From: Desulfobulbaceae bacterium
GTDB lineage: Bacteria > Desulfobacterota > Desulfobulbia > Desulfobulbales > Desulfobulbaceae
Direction of reading: 5' to 3'
DNA: 64,000 nt
NCBI GenBank assembly: GCA_015489765.1
Contig: WFZC01000198.1
Span: forward strand, 1 to 64,000
Part shown: piece after piece, positions 18,112 through 27,896 of the stretch
Layout of the letters: each line of letters begins with the position of its first letter
Numbering within the stretch: position 1 is the first letter of the stretch
The notes under the pieces: model-generated
Told to the model about the DNA's origin: nothing
The model's database searches: none
The model's input: the letters and a program-made list of their open reading frames with translations, nothing else
Made by a program: the position numbers and the translations under genes

Positions 18112-19994
18112 GATGCAAGCCAGCGATTCTGCCAGTCGGAAAAGACGATAAGGGCCCAGAGAATATGGCTGTGATTTTCACGGCCGCTGCGATGTTCTTT
18201 AATAAGCCGTTCCACCGTCGGCCATTGAAAGATGCCATCCCGGCGGATGGAGTCTTCCCTGAGGTAGGTGTCCATGATCGGCCGAAACTCTTTGTTGAGC
18301 CACTGCTTGATCGGGATACTGAAGCCCTCTTTGGGCCTGTATACGCATTGACGGGGGATATGGCGGGCTGCCACCCGTTTCAGTATGGCCTTGGTTTGTC
18401 CTTTTTCCAGTTTGAACCGGGCCGGGATTCGAAAGGCAAGGGAGACCATGTCCGGATCCAGGTAGGGCACCCTGGTTTCCAGAGAAACGGCCATTGACAT
18501 GCGGTCTACTTTGGTCAGGATATTGTCACAGAGATAGCTGCGAGTATCCACATAGAGCTGTCGTTGGAGTTCTTCGCGGTTACCGGCCCTGGCAAACAGG
18601 TCTTCGATGTGTCGTGCCGTCGGATCAGTGATGACCTCCCGCGCCTCGCGGGTGAACAGCGCCTCACGCAGCCTGTCACTGACAAACAGCCGCCAGCGGG
18701 CATGTTCCAGTGACCGGAGGAGGGCGGCGCCTTCAACGAATCGTCTTGCCTTGTTGATCAGCCCCTTTTTTTTGCCTGTTGGCGGCAGGGAGGTAACAAG
18801 GGGGCCGATGATATTTCGGCGGAGAAAGCGTGGTAACCGATCGTAGAGCCGGCAGCTCTGCTGGGCCAGATAGGTTTCGTATCCTCCAAAAAGCTCATCG
18901 CCACCGTCACCGCTCAGCGCCACGGTGACGTGTTGGCGCGCGAGCCGGGAAACCAGATAGGTGGGAAAGATGGAAAAATCACCAATGGGATCATCCATGA
19001 ACTGCATCAGGTGGGAGAACAGTTTGTACACGTCGGGACGGATGATCTCGTCGGTATGGTCAACACCGAGATGCTCGGCAACGGTCCTGGCCCAGCCCAG
19101 TTCGTTGTAGGTGGGATCGTCAAAGCCTATGGAAAAGGTCTGCACCCGGCCCATGGCCGCGGTAATAAGTGATGAATCAACCCCGCCGGAGAGAAAGGCG
19201 CCCAGGGGGACGTCACTGATCATCTGCATCCTGGTGGAACGAAAGAGCTGGGCCTCGATCCGTTCTTCCCAGTCACGGCTGCTCAGGTGTATGTCTTCTG
19301 CTGGATCGGGGCGGGGAATATCCCAGTACTGACGTTGAACCATGTTCCCTGTTTCAAGGTCAATACTGGCCATCTCACCCGGCCCCAGTTTGTGAATTCC
19401 GGACAAAAGAGTGGCGTGGCCGGGGATATATTCCCAGGAGAGAAAGGAGGCCAGGGAGTTGATATCAAGCTCGCGCATGATGAGTCCGGATGCCAGCAGG
19501 GCCTTGATTTCCGAGCCGAAGACCAGATAATCCCGGTTGATATAATAGTAGAGCGGCTTGATGCCAAGATGGTCCCTGGCCAGGATAAAACGGTGTTTTT
19601 TGCGGTCATGCAGGCCAATGGCAAACATGCCGTTGAGAATCTCCGGCACCCGGTCTCCATGGGTTTCATAGCCATGGACAATGGTTTCGGTATCCGACTC
19701 GCTGCCAAACCGGTGGCCCTGCTGAATGAGCCGGGTTTTCAGGTCGGGGTAGTTGTAAATTTCGCCGTTGAAAACGGTCCAGATGGTGCGGTCTTCGTTG
19801 TAAATTGGTTGCGACCCACCGTTTAAGTCGATGATCGCCAGCCGCCGCATGCCCATGGCGACTCCGTCGTGCAGGGCCAGTCCTTTTTCATCCGGTCCCC
19901 GGTGATAGAGGGTGGCCACCATGTTCTCCAACCGGTTGCCGTCATCTTCGGCACAGACCCCGCTGAATCGGACAAATCCACAGATACCGCACAT
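18108..19994 (-). CDS. asnB: Asparagine synthase (glutamine-hydrolysing) family amidotransferase
   Basis: MCGICGFVRF N-terminal Cys; LSGGVDSSLITAAM PP-loop. Confidence 0.94.
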   Translation of the reverse strand: MCGICGFVRFSGVCAEDDGNRLENMVATLYHRGPDEKGLALHDGVAMGMRRLAIIDLNGGSQPIYNEDRTIWTVFNGEIYNYPDLKTRLIQQGHRFGSESDTETIVHGYETHGDRVPEILNGMFAIGLHDRKKHRFILARDHLGIKPLYYYINRDYLVFGSEIKALLASGLIMRELDINSLASFLSWEYIPGHATLLSGIHKLGPGEMASIDLETGNMVQRQYWDIPRPDPAEDIHLSSRDWEERIEAQLFRSTRMQMISDVPLGAFLSGGVDSSLITAAMGRVQTFSIGFDDPTYNELGWARTVAEHLGVDHTDEIIRPDVYKLFSHLMQFMDDPIGDFSIFPTYLVSRLARQHVTVALSGDGGDELFGGYETYLAQQSCRLYDRLPRFLRRNIIGPLVTSLPPTGKKKGLINKARRFVEGAALLRSLEHARWRLFVSDRLREALFTREAREVITDPTARHIEDLFARAGNREELQRQLYVDTRSYLCDNILTKVDRMSMAVSLETRVPYLDPDMVSLAFRIPARFKLEKGQTKAILKRVAARHIPRQCVYRPKEGFSIPIKQWLNKEFRPIMDTYLREDSIRRDGIFQWPTVERLIKEHRSGRENHSHILWALIVFSDWQNRWLAS

Positions 19995-21196
19995 CAGGCC
20001 ACCTGCTCCAGCACCCGCCGCAGTTTTTCCACATAGGCTGTGCGTGAATATTCACGTTGGTAAAGCTTGCCGGCATTGGCGGCTATTTCCGTGGCCCGGC
20101 CATCAGGGTCCAGGGCCTCCATGATGCCATGGGCCATGTCTTCGGGGTCGAGCTGGACGAGAAAGGCCACCTCCGGGGTCAGTACCTGGGTATGAGAATA
20201 AATATCCGTTGCCACCAGGGGAATGCCCGAGGCGAGCTGTTCATAGATTTTAAGCGGGGTGTTGGTGCCGCTGCTGCGGGGAGAAACCAGTACATCGGCC
20301 TGCTCGATATAGGCCCTTGCCTGGTCCTGGGGAATGCGGCCGGTGAAGATAATGGTTTTATCAGCGCCGCACTCGCGGGCAAGGGTACGGTACCGGTCCA
20401 CCTGTTCCGCGGTGCCGCCGACAATGATGCAGCCAATTTGTGGTTCCTTTTTCGAGATTACGCCCATGGCCCGGACCAGCACGTCGATGCCCTGGTAGCT
20501 TTCCAGAGTACCGGCGTATACGACACGTTTTTTAAACGCATCCGGAATCGGGACCGGAAGCTTCTCGTTGCTTTGCTCTTGCCCGGAAGAAGCAGGCGTG
20601 GCCAACCGAACCGGATCAAAAATCGAATTTTCAATAAGAAAATTTTTTTTGTTCCCCGGCAGGGTTTTTTCCACATAATTGTAGAGATCGGGACAGATGG
20701 TAATAATTGCGTCGCTGACGGCCAGACTTTTGTTTTCCAGCCAGGTAAACAGGGTAATCAGCGGCTTGAAACGGGAGTACTCAAAGTTTGCAAGCTGTTG
20801 GGGCAGGCTCGAGTGCATGTCATAAATCAGCTTGAACCGGAAAATGGGCTTGAGGAACAGGGCCATGAAAACCGCCTCCTCATGGGCGTGCACGCAATCA
20901 TAGCGGTTGCGCACAAGCAGGCTGATCATCCTGAGAAAGATGAACATGTCGTGAACGAGTTTTAATGCCGATGGCCCGATTTTGACAGGCCCCAGAAAGC
21001 GGAGAGCCGGGGTCCGGAAGAAACGAACATTGTTGATCAGGACGTCATCGCCCTGGCCATAGGTGAGAAAATCCTGCTCTACCCCCAGTTCCGAGGCAAT
21101 CATGGTTCGATAGTAGACGGAGAAGGGAGTGCCCCGGGGGCTGAAAAAGGGCTGTGGGGCAATGACCAGCGTTTTAAGTTTCATGGGAAGCTGCAC
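19994..21196 (-). CDS. Glycosyltransferase family 4
   Basis: VVYAGTLESYQGIDVLVRAMG, DVLVSPRSSGTNTPLKIYEQLASGIPLVAT. Confidence 0.9.
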   Translation of the reverse strand: MQLPMKLKTLVIAPQPFFSPRGTPFSVYYRTMIASELGVEQDFLTYGQGDDVLINNVRFFRTPALRFLGPVKIGPSALKLVHDMFIFLRMISLLVRNRYDCVHAHEEAVFMALFLKPIFRFKLIYDMHSSLPQQLANFEYSRFKPLITLFTWLENKSLAVSDAIITICPDLYNYVEKTLPGNKKNFLIENSIFDPVRLATPASSGQEQSNEKLPVPIPDAFKKRVVYAGTLESYQGIDVLVRAMGVISKKEPQIGCIIVGGTAEQVDRYRTLARECGADKTIIFTGRIPQDQARAYIEQADVLVSPRSSGTNTPLKIYEQLASGIPLVATDIYSHTQVLTPEVAFLVQLDPEDMAHGIMEALDPDGRATEIAANAGKLYQREYSRTAYVEKLRRVLEQVA

Positions 21197-21204
21197 AATG
21201 CTGT

Positions 21205-22041
21205 TTATCTTGATTTCCGGGAGAGCTGCATGCTGATCTGGTGGTAAAAAAATGGGAAGATACGTTCAGGTGTACCATATGAGCCGATTTCGACGTTCCT
21301 GTCCGAGAGGATGGTGACAAGGGATTGAAATGGCCGCTCCAAATCCACCTTGCCGGGACAGTAAAAGCCAAAGCTGGCCATCTTGTTTTCCTGTCCGGAA
21401 AAGGGCAGGGGATCACTGCCCTGCAGGTTGCGGATCCCCCGGTTGCGGGCCTGGGAAAAAAGCAGACTGCGGGGCCAGAAAAAGGGACGGTTCGCGTTGT
21501 CGCCCAGGAAGAACAGGGGGGATGTGCGACGTTCAATTTCCTGTCTGACATATTTTCCCCGTCTGCCCCACCATTTCCCGGCTCCCCAGGGCAGGACTGC
21601 GGGTATTTTTTTTTCTTCCAGGGTATCCAGCACCTCTGTCAGGGGAAGACCGTCCGCAAAGGCGCCATTCCATCCCAGGGCCAGCACTTCCAACCCTTCC
21701 TTGACCACGATCTGCCGTCCGGCAACGACAAACAGGGGGGAATTGCCCTGACGCTCAACTATACGCTCAACTATAGAAAGAACGTTGTTCTCTTCCGTCT
21801 GCATGATGGTTGCGGAAGAGAGACCAGGAGTATTGTCCTGAAAATGGGCAAACATATCAGTGCCGGCAGACTCGGTCAACAGCAGGAAAGAGCAGGTTTG
21901 GCTGCCTGGTGGCAGGACTTTCCTGTACCTGCGGAAATTTTTAACGGCGACGCGAAAAAAAATATCGGGATCAAAGGCGGGATGAATATGGACATGGGCA
22001 TCTCCCATGATCCAGTTCTGGTGCTGTTCTGTCCGGTTCAT
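21205..22041 (-). CDS. PHP-like putative metal-dependent hydrolase
   Basis: GDAHVHIHPAFD near the N-terminus, IPAVLPWGAGKW; family assignment tentative. Confidence 0.6.
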   Translation of the reverse strand: MNRTEQHQNWIMGDAHVHIHPAFDPDIFFRVAVKNFRRYRKVLPPGSQTCSFLLLTESAGTDMFAHFQDNTPGLSSATIMQTEENNVLSIVERIVERQGNSPLFVVAGRQIVVKEGLEVLALGWNGAFADGLPLTEVLDTLEEKKIPAVLPWGAGKWWGRRGKYVRQEIERRTSPLFFLGDNANRPFFWPRSLLFSQARNRGIRNLQGSDPLPFSGQENKMASFGFYCPGKVDLERPFQSLVTILSDRNVEIGSYGTPERIFPFFYHQISMQLSRKSR

Positions 22042-22453
22042 CGTTCCGCCTTTTGGGTTGCTCTGAAATAAACAAATGCCCGGATATGACAGGGCAAGTC
22101 AACACTATGAACAATGGTAATCTATATGTCAAGATTTTCATTTCTGAAGGTTTCCATAAAGGTCTTTCGCCGGTGGCGCCATGAAAACGGTTACAAGCCG
22201 ATGAATCACCAGTCGTGTGTCATTGGTCAGGAAGTTGCCGCTTGACAGGAAGGTGTACATGGTGCATAGTCTGCGCCATAATAAAGACCAAATAGTTCAC
22301 TTCAGGTTACTTGATCGGCGGCCCGGCGCAGGCACGAGAGACTGTGGTTTCCCGGCGCAACAAAGCCATAAAACAGGGCAATGAATCCGGAGGTTCATCT
22401 ACCCGGATGCCGACGGTGGCAACTGTTCTCGATTTTTATCTCTGTCTTTTGAA

Positions 22454-22504
22454 AAACCGGCATGACCGCACCAGGTCGGCCGGCCGTAACAAACAATGGA
22501 AATC
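22454..22504 (+). repeat. Degenerate copy of the dispersed CCAGCATGGCTGG...ACAACAAACAATGAAAATC repeat
   Basis: AAACCGGCATGACCGCACCAGGTCGGCCGGCCGTAACAAACAATGGAAATC aligns to 53769-53820. Confidence 0.6.
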
Positions 22505-22557
22505 CCTGGTTTCGGTATGTCGCCTCCATGGAACCCTGGAATTTCCGGATGAAAAAA

Positions 22558-24492
22558 ATGTGTGGAATCTGCGGAATACTTTCACAAAAGCCTGTCCGGG
22601 AAGATCATGTCCGGGTGATGACCGATGCCCTGGTGCACCGTGGACCGGATGATGAAGGGATATATGTCAAAGATGGAGCCGGCCTGGGGCATCGCCGTCT
22701 TTCCATTATAGATCTCTCCACCGGCAGGCAGCCCATTGCCAATGAAGACGAGTCAATATGGATTGTGTTCAACGGGGAAATATATAACTTCCCTGAATTG
22801 AAACAGGAACTGGTGCAGCGGGGCCACCGGTTTCGCACCCACACCGACACCGAGGTCATTGTCCATCTCTATGAGGAGATGGGTGAACGTTGTGTGGAAA
22901 AACTAAGCGGCATGTTTGCCTTTGCCATCTGGGATGAGAAGCGGCATCAGCTGTTGCTTGCCCGGGATCGGATAGGCCAGAAACCGCTTTTTTATACGGA
23001 TAATCATGGTGAATTTCTCTTTGCCTCCGAGGTCAAGGGCATCCTGGCCCATCGGGAAATCCCGCGCGTTCTTGATGTGGAGTCCCTCCATTATTACCTT
23101 TCCCTTCGTTTTATCCCGCCGCCCCATACCATGTTCGAGGGGATCTGCAAATTGCCCCCTGGCCATACCCTGATCCGCCGTGACGGCAAGACAATTCTGC
23201 GGCGTTACTGGGACCTTGATTTTACGAGCAAGCTTGGGCTTTCAGAAGCCGATTTTATCAGCGGCCTGGATGAGGCCCTGCACAAGGCGGTCAGCTCGCA
23301 TCTCATCAGCGATGTGCCGGTGGGGGCCTTTTTAAGCGGCGGCATGGATACCTCGACCGTGGTGGCCTTGATGGCGGACATCCGCAAGGAACCTTTTAAG
23401 ACGTTTGCTATCGGGGTCAAAGAGCAGGATTTTAATGAATTACCCTATGCCCGGGCCGTTGCCGATTATTTCCATACCGATCATGTCGAAGAGGTGGTTT
23501 CCGCCGATCTTGTCGAGTTGATGCCCAGTATTGTCTATCATCTTGATGAACCGTCGGATTCCATTGCCGCCTGTATGTACCAGGCGGCCCGGTTGGCAGG
23601 AAGTCATGTCAAGGTGGTGATGGGGGGGGACGGCGGCGACGAACTGTTTGCCGGCTTTGACCGATATATGGGGGTGGGATATATCAATCACTACGCCCTG
23701 TTGCCCCGATTGATTCGGCATGGTCTGCTGCGCCCGTTTTTTCATCTTCTGCCGGACAGCTTCACCTATAAGAGTTTTGTCCAGAAGCTGCGGTGGATGG
23801 ATCAACTTGCCGACTACAGCGAAGGGGAACGGTATGCGGAGGCGACGGCGTTCTTTCGGTTCAGCCATTCCCAGAAGGGACGGTTGTTTACGCAGGAGTA
23901 TTGGCAACAGCTTCAAAAAATCGATGCCAAACAGATCATTGTCCAGCAGTATAACAAACCCAATGCGGAAGATCCCATTGACCGGATGCTGTACGCCGAT
24001 TTCATGACCAGGCTCTCCGAGCATACCCTGATGCTGACCGACCGGATGAACATGGCTTTCAGTCTGGAGGCCCGTTCTCCGTTCCTTGATCATGAGCTGG
24101 TCGAGTACCTGGCCCGTTTCCCCAGCAATCTCAAGATTCGAGGCCGGGAGCTTAAATATATTCTCCGGCGATATGCCAGGACTATTCTGCCTCCTGAAAT
24201 TACGGCCCGTAAAAAACAGGGTTTTATGTTTCCTGTTGCCTACTGGTTCAGAAACGAGCTGTATCCCTTTGTCAGGCAGACCCTGGCCGATTCATTTTTT
24301 GTCCGCAACGGTATGTTTGACCGTGATTATGTGCTTGGACTCGTAGAGGATCATCGACATAACCGGGATGATCACCATGTCCGTTTGTGGATGCTGCTGA
24401 ATATGGAGGTCTGGCATCAACTTTATATGGAGAACCGTTCTCCGGATGAGGTGGCTTCATCATTTGCCGAGATTCGTCGTCGGGCCGGCTGA
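22558..24492 (+). CDS. asnB: Asparagine synthase family amidotransferase
   Basis: MCGICGILSQKP with catalytic Cys2 only if start is ATG 22558; SGGMDTSTVVALM PP-loop. Confidence 0.93.
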   Translation: MCGICGILSQKPVREDHVRVMTDALVHRGPDDEGIYVKDGAGLGHRRLSIIDLSTGRQPIANEDESIWIVFNGEIYNFPELKQELVQRGHRFRTHTDTEVIVHLYEEMGERCVEKLSGMFAFAIWDEKRHQLLLARDRIGQKPLFYTDNHGEFLFASEVKGILAHREIPRVLDVESLHYYLSLRFIPPPHTMFEGICKLPPGHTLIRRDGKTILRRYWDLDFTSKLGLSEADFISGLDEALHKAVSSHLISDVPVGAFLSGGMDTSTVVALMADIRKEPFKTFAIGVKEQDFNELPYARAVADYFHTDHVEEVVSADLVELMPSIVYHLDEPSDSIAACMYQAARLAGSHVKVVMGGDGGDELFAGFDRYMGVGYINHYALLPRLIRHGLLRPFFHLLPDSFTYKSFVQKLRWMDQLADYSEGERYAEATAFFRFSHSQKGRLFTQEYWQQLQKIDAKQIIVQQYNKPNAEDPIDRMLYADFMTRLSEHTLMLTDRMNMAFSLEARSPFLDHELVEYLARFPSNLKIRGRELKYILRRYARTILPPEITARKKQGFMFPVAYWFRNELYPFVRQTLADSFFVRNGMFDRDYVLGLVEDHRHNRDDHHVRLWMLLNMEVWHQLYMENRSPDEVASSFAEIRRRAG

Positions 24493-24597
24493 ATGCTCTT
24501 CTGATACCCCGTAAAAAATTTCCACGTATCCAAGGCCGGCCGTGCCCACAACCTAAGCCCGTAGGCAGCGGCTTTATCCGCCATATTTATAGTTATC

Positions 24598-26055
24598 ATG
24601 GTTTTCAGCTCGACAATATTTCTCTTTCTCTTCCTGCCCCTTGTCTTTGCCGCCTATTTTCTGGTTGGGTCACGGGGACGTAACCTTGTTTTGCTGGCGG
24701 CCAGTCTTGTCTTTTATGCCTGGGGCGAGACAGTCTATGTCCTGCTCATGCTGGCCTCCATCCTTATCAACTACATATTTGGCCTGCTCATCGGGCGGGC
24801 ACGGGAGCGCGGACACCGGGGAAGGCTTGCTCTGGGCTGGGCGGTTGCCCTTAATCTGCTTCTGCTCGGATTTTTCAAGTACGGCAACTTTGTCGTTGAT
24901 AATCTTAATAAAATTCTGGTTTATTTTCATGTAACTCCTGTACATCTGGCTCCGATTCACCTGCCCATCGGCATTTCCTTTTTTACCTTCCAGGCCATGT
25001 CCTATGTGATCGACCTGTACCGCGGTGAAGTGGAGGTGGAGAAAAATCCCGTTGACATAGCCCTGTATATCTCCCTTTTTCCCCAGCTCATCGCCGGGCC
25101 CATTGTCCGTTACCATGACATAGCAAAAAGGTTGCATAAACGGAGTACCGATAGTACTGACCTGGCCATCGGTATCCGCCGTTTTATTATCGGACTGGCA
25201 AAAAAGGCGCTGGTTGCCAATGTGCTGGGCAAGAGCGCGGACTATCTTTTCTCTGTTCCGTCCCATTACCTGCCGGCTACGCTGGCATGGCTCGGGGCCC
25301 TGGCATATACCCTGCAGATTTATTATGACTTTTCCGGGTATTCGGATATGGCCATTGGTCTTGGCCGGATGTTTGGATTTCATTTTCCGGAAAATTTCAA
25401 CTATCCCTATATATCCCAATCCATCAGGGAATTCTGGCGGCGCTGGCATATCTCGCTGTCCACCTGGTTTCGTGATTATCTCTACTTTCCACTTGGCGGC
25501 TCCCGTCGCTCCACGGCCCGCACCTATTTCAATCTGGTCACGGTTTTTTTCCTCTGCGGCCTCTGGCACGGCGCCAGTTGGACCTTTGTGGTCTGGGGCC
25601 TGTACCATGGCCTTTTTCTGATCATCGAGCGAACGAAAATCGGTGCCGGGCTCCTGGAGTGGTTCCCGGCCTTTATCCGGCGGGGGTATGCCCTGTTGAC
25701 CGTTATTCTCGGGTGGGTTATTTTCAGGGCCGATACCTTCCCCCACGCCATTGGCTATATCAAGGCCATGTTTTCTCCCGGCCGGCCCCAATTGTATAAT
25801 TCACAGATTTTTCTCTATATTAACAATGAATTTACCGTCACCTTTATTGCCGCCGTTATCGGGATGACACCGGTCATTCACCACCTGGTTATTTCTCTGG
25901 AAAAGCGGGTTTGGGCCGGAAATGGCGCTGCCTTTACCTGGCCCCGGGTCCTGTTTGGTGGAGTCGAGCTGATGATTTTACTGTTTTTGCTACTCTATTC
26001 CATTGCCGCGATTATGGGTGGCTCTTATAACCCTTTTCTTTATTTTCGTTTCTGA
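24598..26055 (+). CDS. MBOAT family O-acyltransferase (AlgI-like)
   Basis: MVFSSTIFLFLFLPLVFAAYF; FWRRWHISLSTWFRDYLYFPLGGSR; LCGLWHGASWTFVVWG. Confidence 0.95.
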   Translation: MVFSSTIFLFLFLPLVFAAYFLVGSRGRNLVLLAASLVFYAWGETVYVLLMLASILINYIFGLLIGRARERGHRGRLALGWAVALNLLLLGFFKYGNFVVDNLNKILVYFHVTPVHLAPIHLPIGISFFTFQAMSYVIDLYRGEVEVEKNPVDIALYISLFPQLIAGPIVRYHDIAKRLHKRSTDSTDLAIGIRRFIIGLAKKALVANVLGKSADYLFSVPSHYLPATLAWLGALAYTLQIYYDFSGYSDMAIGLGRMFGFHFPENFNYPYISQSIREFWRRWHISLSTWFRDYLYFPLGGSRRSTARTYFNLVTVFFLCGLWHGASWTFVVWGLYHGLFLIIERTKIGAGLLEWFPAFIRRGYALLTVILGWVIFRADTFPHAIGYIKAMFSPGRPQLYNSQIFLYINNEFTVTFIAAVIGMTPVIHHLVISLEKRVWAGNGAAFTWPRVLFGGVELMILLFLLLYSIAAIMGGSYNPFLYFRF

Positions 26056-27893
26056 TGAGCTGGTTTCAGGCAGAGAAAAAACGCGTGCCCTGGCAGTACA
26101 TGTGCACCGCCCTGGTGGCGCTCTATCTTACCGGAGCTTCCTGGCATGGTATTGCCGGCGACGTTACCGGCGGCCGTTATGGCAGCCTGGTGACCAGGCT
26201 TGCGCTTGTCGTGATCGTTTCTCTTGTGACCGGCTGGCGTGCCGGCGGTTTTCTTGCCCGGGAACAGCGGCTGCGGCCTGATTATTTGCTGTTGATGACC
26301 TGTTTCTGGGCAATACTGTTTTATCCCATGGTTTCGCATAGTTCGTATATGGGGCGAAGTGTGCGCCAGGTGGTGCGCTATCTTGAGCGGCTGCAACAGA
26401 AAAATCATGGTTCGATGCTCGATGTTGTCCGGGCATTTCCCGGCACCTATGAGAAATACTGGCAGGATAATTCGATCCTGCCCAAGGGGTTTATCTATCT
26501 CAACAGCATGGTCAAGGTCTATCTCCTTCATATCTCACCCAATCCAACCGTGGCCCTGGGGGAAAACGGGTTCTATTTCGAGGGTTATGGGGCCAGGAAG
26601 GTAGAAAAGGGGATTGTGGAATCCTTTGATAATATAGCTGATTACCTTGGCATGATTCCATTTTCCCCCCTTGAGCTCTGGAAGTGGAACCAGACCCTTG
26701 AGGAGCGGAGTTACTGGCTGAAAGAACGCGGGGTTGATTATGTCTTTGTCCTGGCGCCCACCAAGGGGCTGGTCTATCCGGAAAATCTGCCCGCTTCACT
26801 GCGCAGGAGGATTGGCGGGACCAGGAGGTACATGCAGTTGTCACGCTATCTCCGGAACAATACCGATATTCATTTTATCGACCTGTTGCCGCCGCTTCTT
26901 GCCGCCAAGAAAAAAAGTCCCGATCCCCAGCTTTTTTACAAGACGGATTTTCACTGGAATTTTTACGGTTCCTTTGTCGCCTATCAGGCCATGGTCCGTG
27001 CTTTACAACGATTTTTCCCAAAATATCATCTACGTCCTCTCTCTCTTGACGACTTCACGATCAAGGTAAACAAACACTGGGCCCATCACCGTTTCATGAA
27101 TATGATCGGCCTGCCGGAGCGGTTGCACCGGCATGAACACTACCTGACCCTGGTGCCCAAACCGGGCACTCCGCTGTATGGTCTGCGGAATCTGCCCGCA
27201 GACGGGGTTCATGACGTATATCCACCCAAGGGAATCTTGACCAACAACAAGGGTGAATCCATGGCCATTCGTATGGTGCATAATCCCAGGGCCACCATCG
27301 ACTCTATTCTGTTGCTTGGTGATTCGTTCATGGAAAAATGTGTCTACTATTTCAGCGCCCATGCGAAAGAGGTATGGAATTACCGGACCGTGGTCAATTT
27401 TCCCTACAAGATTTTTCTTTATAAGAATCCTACTATTACTATCCAGGAAATTCTGAACATGTTTCTGCTCCGGCCGCCGCCGGAAAATCCACCGGGCATC
27501 CGTCAGGAGTATCTTGCAGCCCAGGCTGCCCGCTTACGCGCAGCCGGAGCTGTAATCATCCCCCTTAAGGCGCATCCGGTTTCCGGTGGCAGGGTGGCCA
27601 GAATCCCTGTTCCTGCCGCGGCATGTAAGGGTCGCCGCTCTATTGTCCGGATAGGGCTTGATGGCGGCGGCAGCAGAAGGATACAGGTCTCGTTTGTGAT
27701 GGCGGGTACGAGTGATGAGAAGAGATGGACAGAGGAACGAATGCATGGTAAGCATACCACCTTTTATGTCTCGCTTCCTCCGGATGGTTCGGTCCGGGCA
27801 TTGCTGCTCCGTTATGCAGGCAAGTCCACGGCTGCCCCGTCCATTTCCGAAACAGTGCTAATAGCTGGCGCGTCAGCTCAGAAAGAGGAGTAA
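26055..27893 (+). CDS. AlgJ/AlgX-like SGNH-type acetyltransferase partner
   Basis: FYKTDFHWNFYGSFVAYQAMVRAL and SILLLGDSFME; overlaps the AlgI-like gene. Confidence 0.82.
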   Translation: MSWFQAEKKRVPWQYMCTALVALYLTGASWHGIAGDVTGGRYGSLVTRLALVVIVSLVTGWRAGGFLAREQRLRPDYLLLMTCFWAILFYPMVSHSSYMGRSVRQVVRYLERLQQKNHGSMLDVVRAFPGTYEKYWQDNSILPKGFIYLNSMVKVYLLHISPNPTVALGENGFYFEGYGARKVEKGIVESFDNIADYLGMIPFSPLELWKWNQTLEERSYWLKERGVDYVFVLAPTKGLVYPENLPASLRRRIGGTRRYMQLSRYLRNNTDIHFIDLLPPLLAAKKKSPDPQLFYKTDFHWNFYGSFVAYQAMVRALQRFFPKYHLRPLSLDDFTIKVNKHWAHHRFMNMIGLPERLHRHEHYLTLVPKPGTPLYGLRNLPADGVHDVYPPKGILTNNKGESMAIRMVHNPRATIDSILLLGDSFMEKCVYYFSAHAKEVWNYRTVVNFPYKIFLYKNPTITIQEILNMFLLRPPPENPPGIRQEYLAAQAARLRAAGAVIIPLKAHPVSGGRVARIPVPAAACKGRRSIVRIGLDGGGSRRIQVSFVMAGTSDEKRWTEERMHGKHTTFYVSLPPDGSVRALLLRYAGKSTAAPSISETVLIAGASAQKEE

Positions 27894-27896
27894 TCC

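Noticed and set aside
20057-20965. 302-aa plus-strand ORF
   Set aside because: Antisense to the GT4 gene; typical shadow ORF in GC-rich coding DNA
21325-22071. 248-aa plus-strand ORF
   Set aside because: Antisense to the PHP-like gene, which has a better N-terminal motif and operon context
24670-25791. 373-aa minus-strand ORF
   Set aside because: Antisense shadow of the clear AlgI-like MBOAT gene; no plausible domain, low-complexity composition
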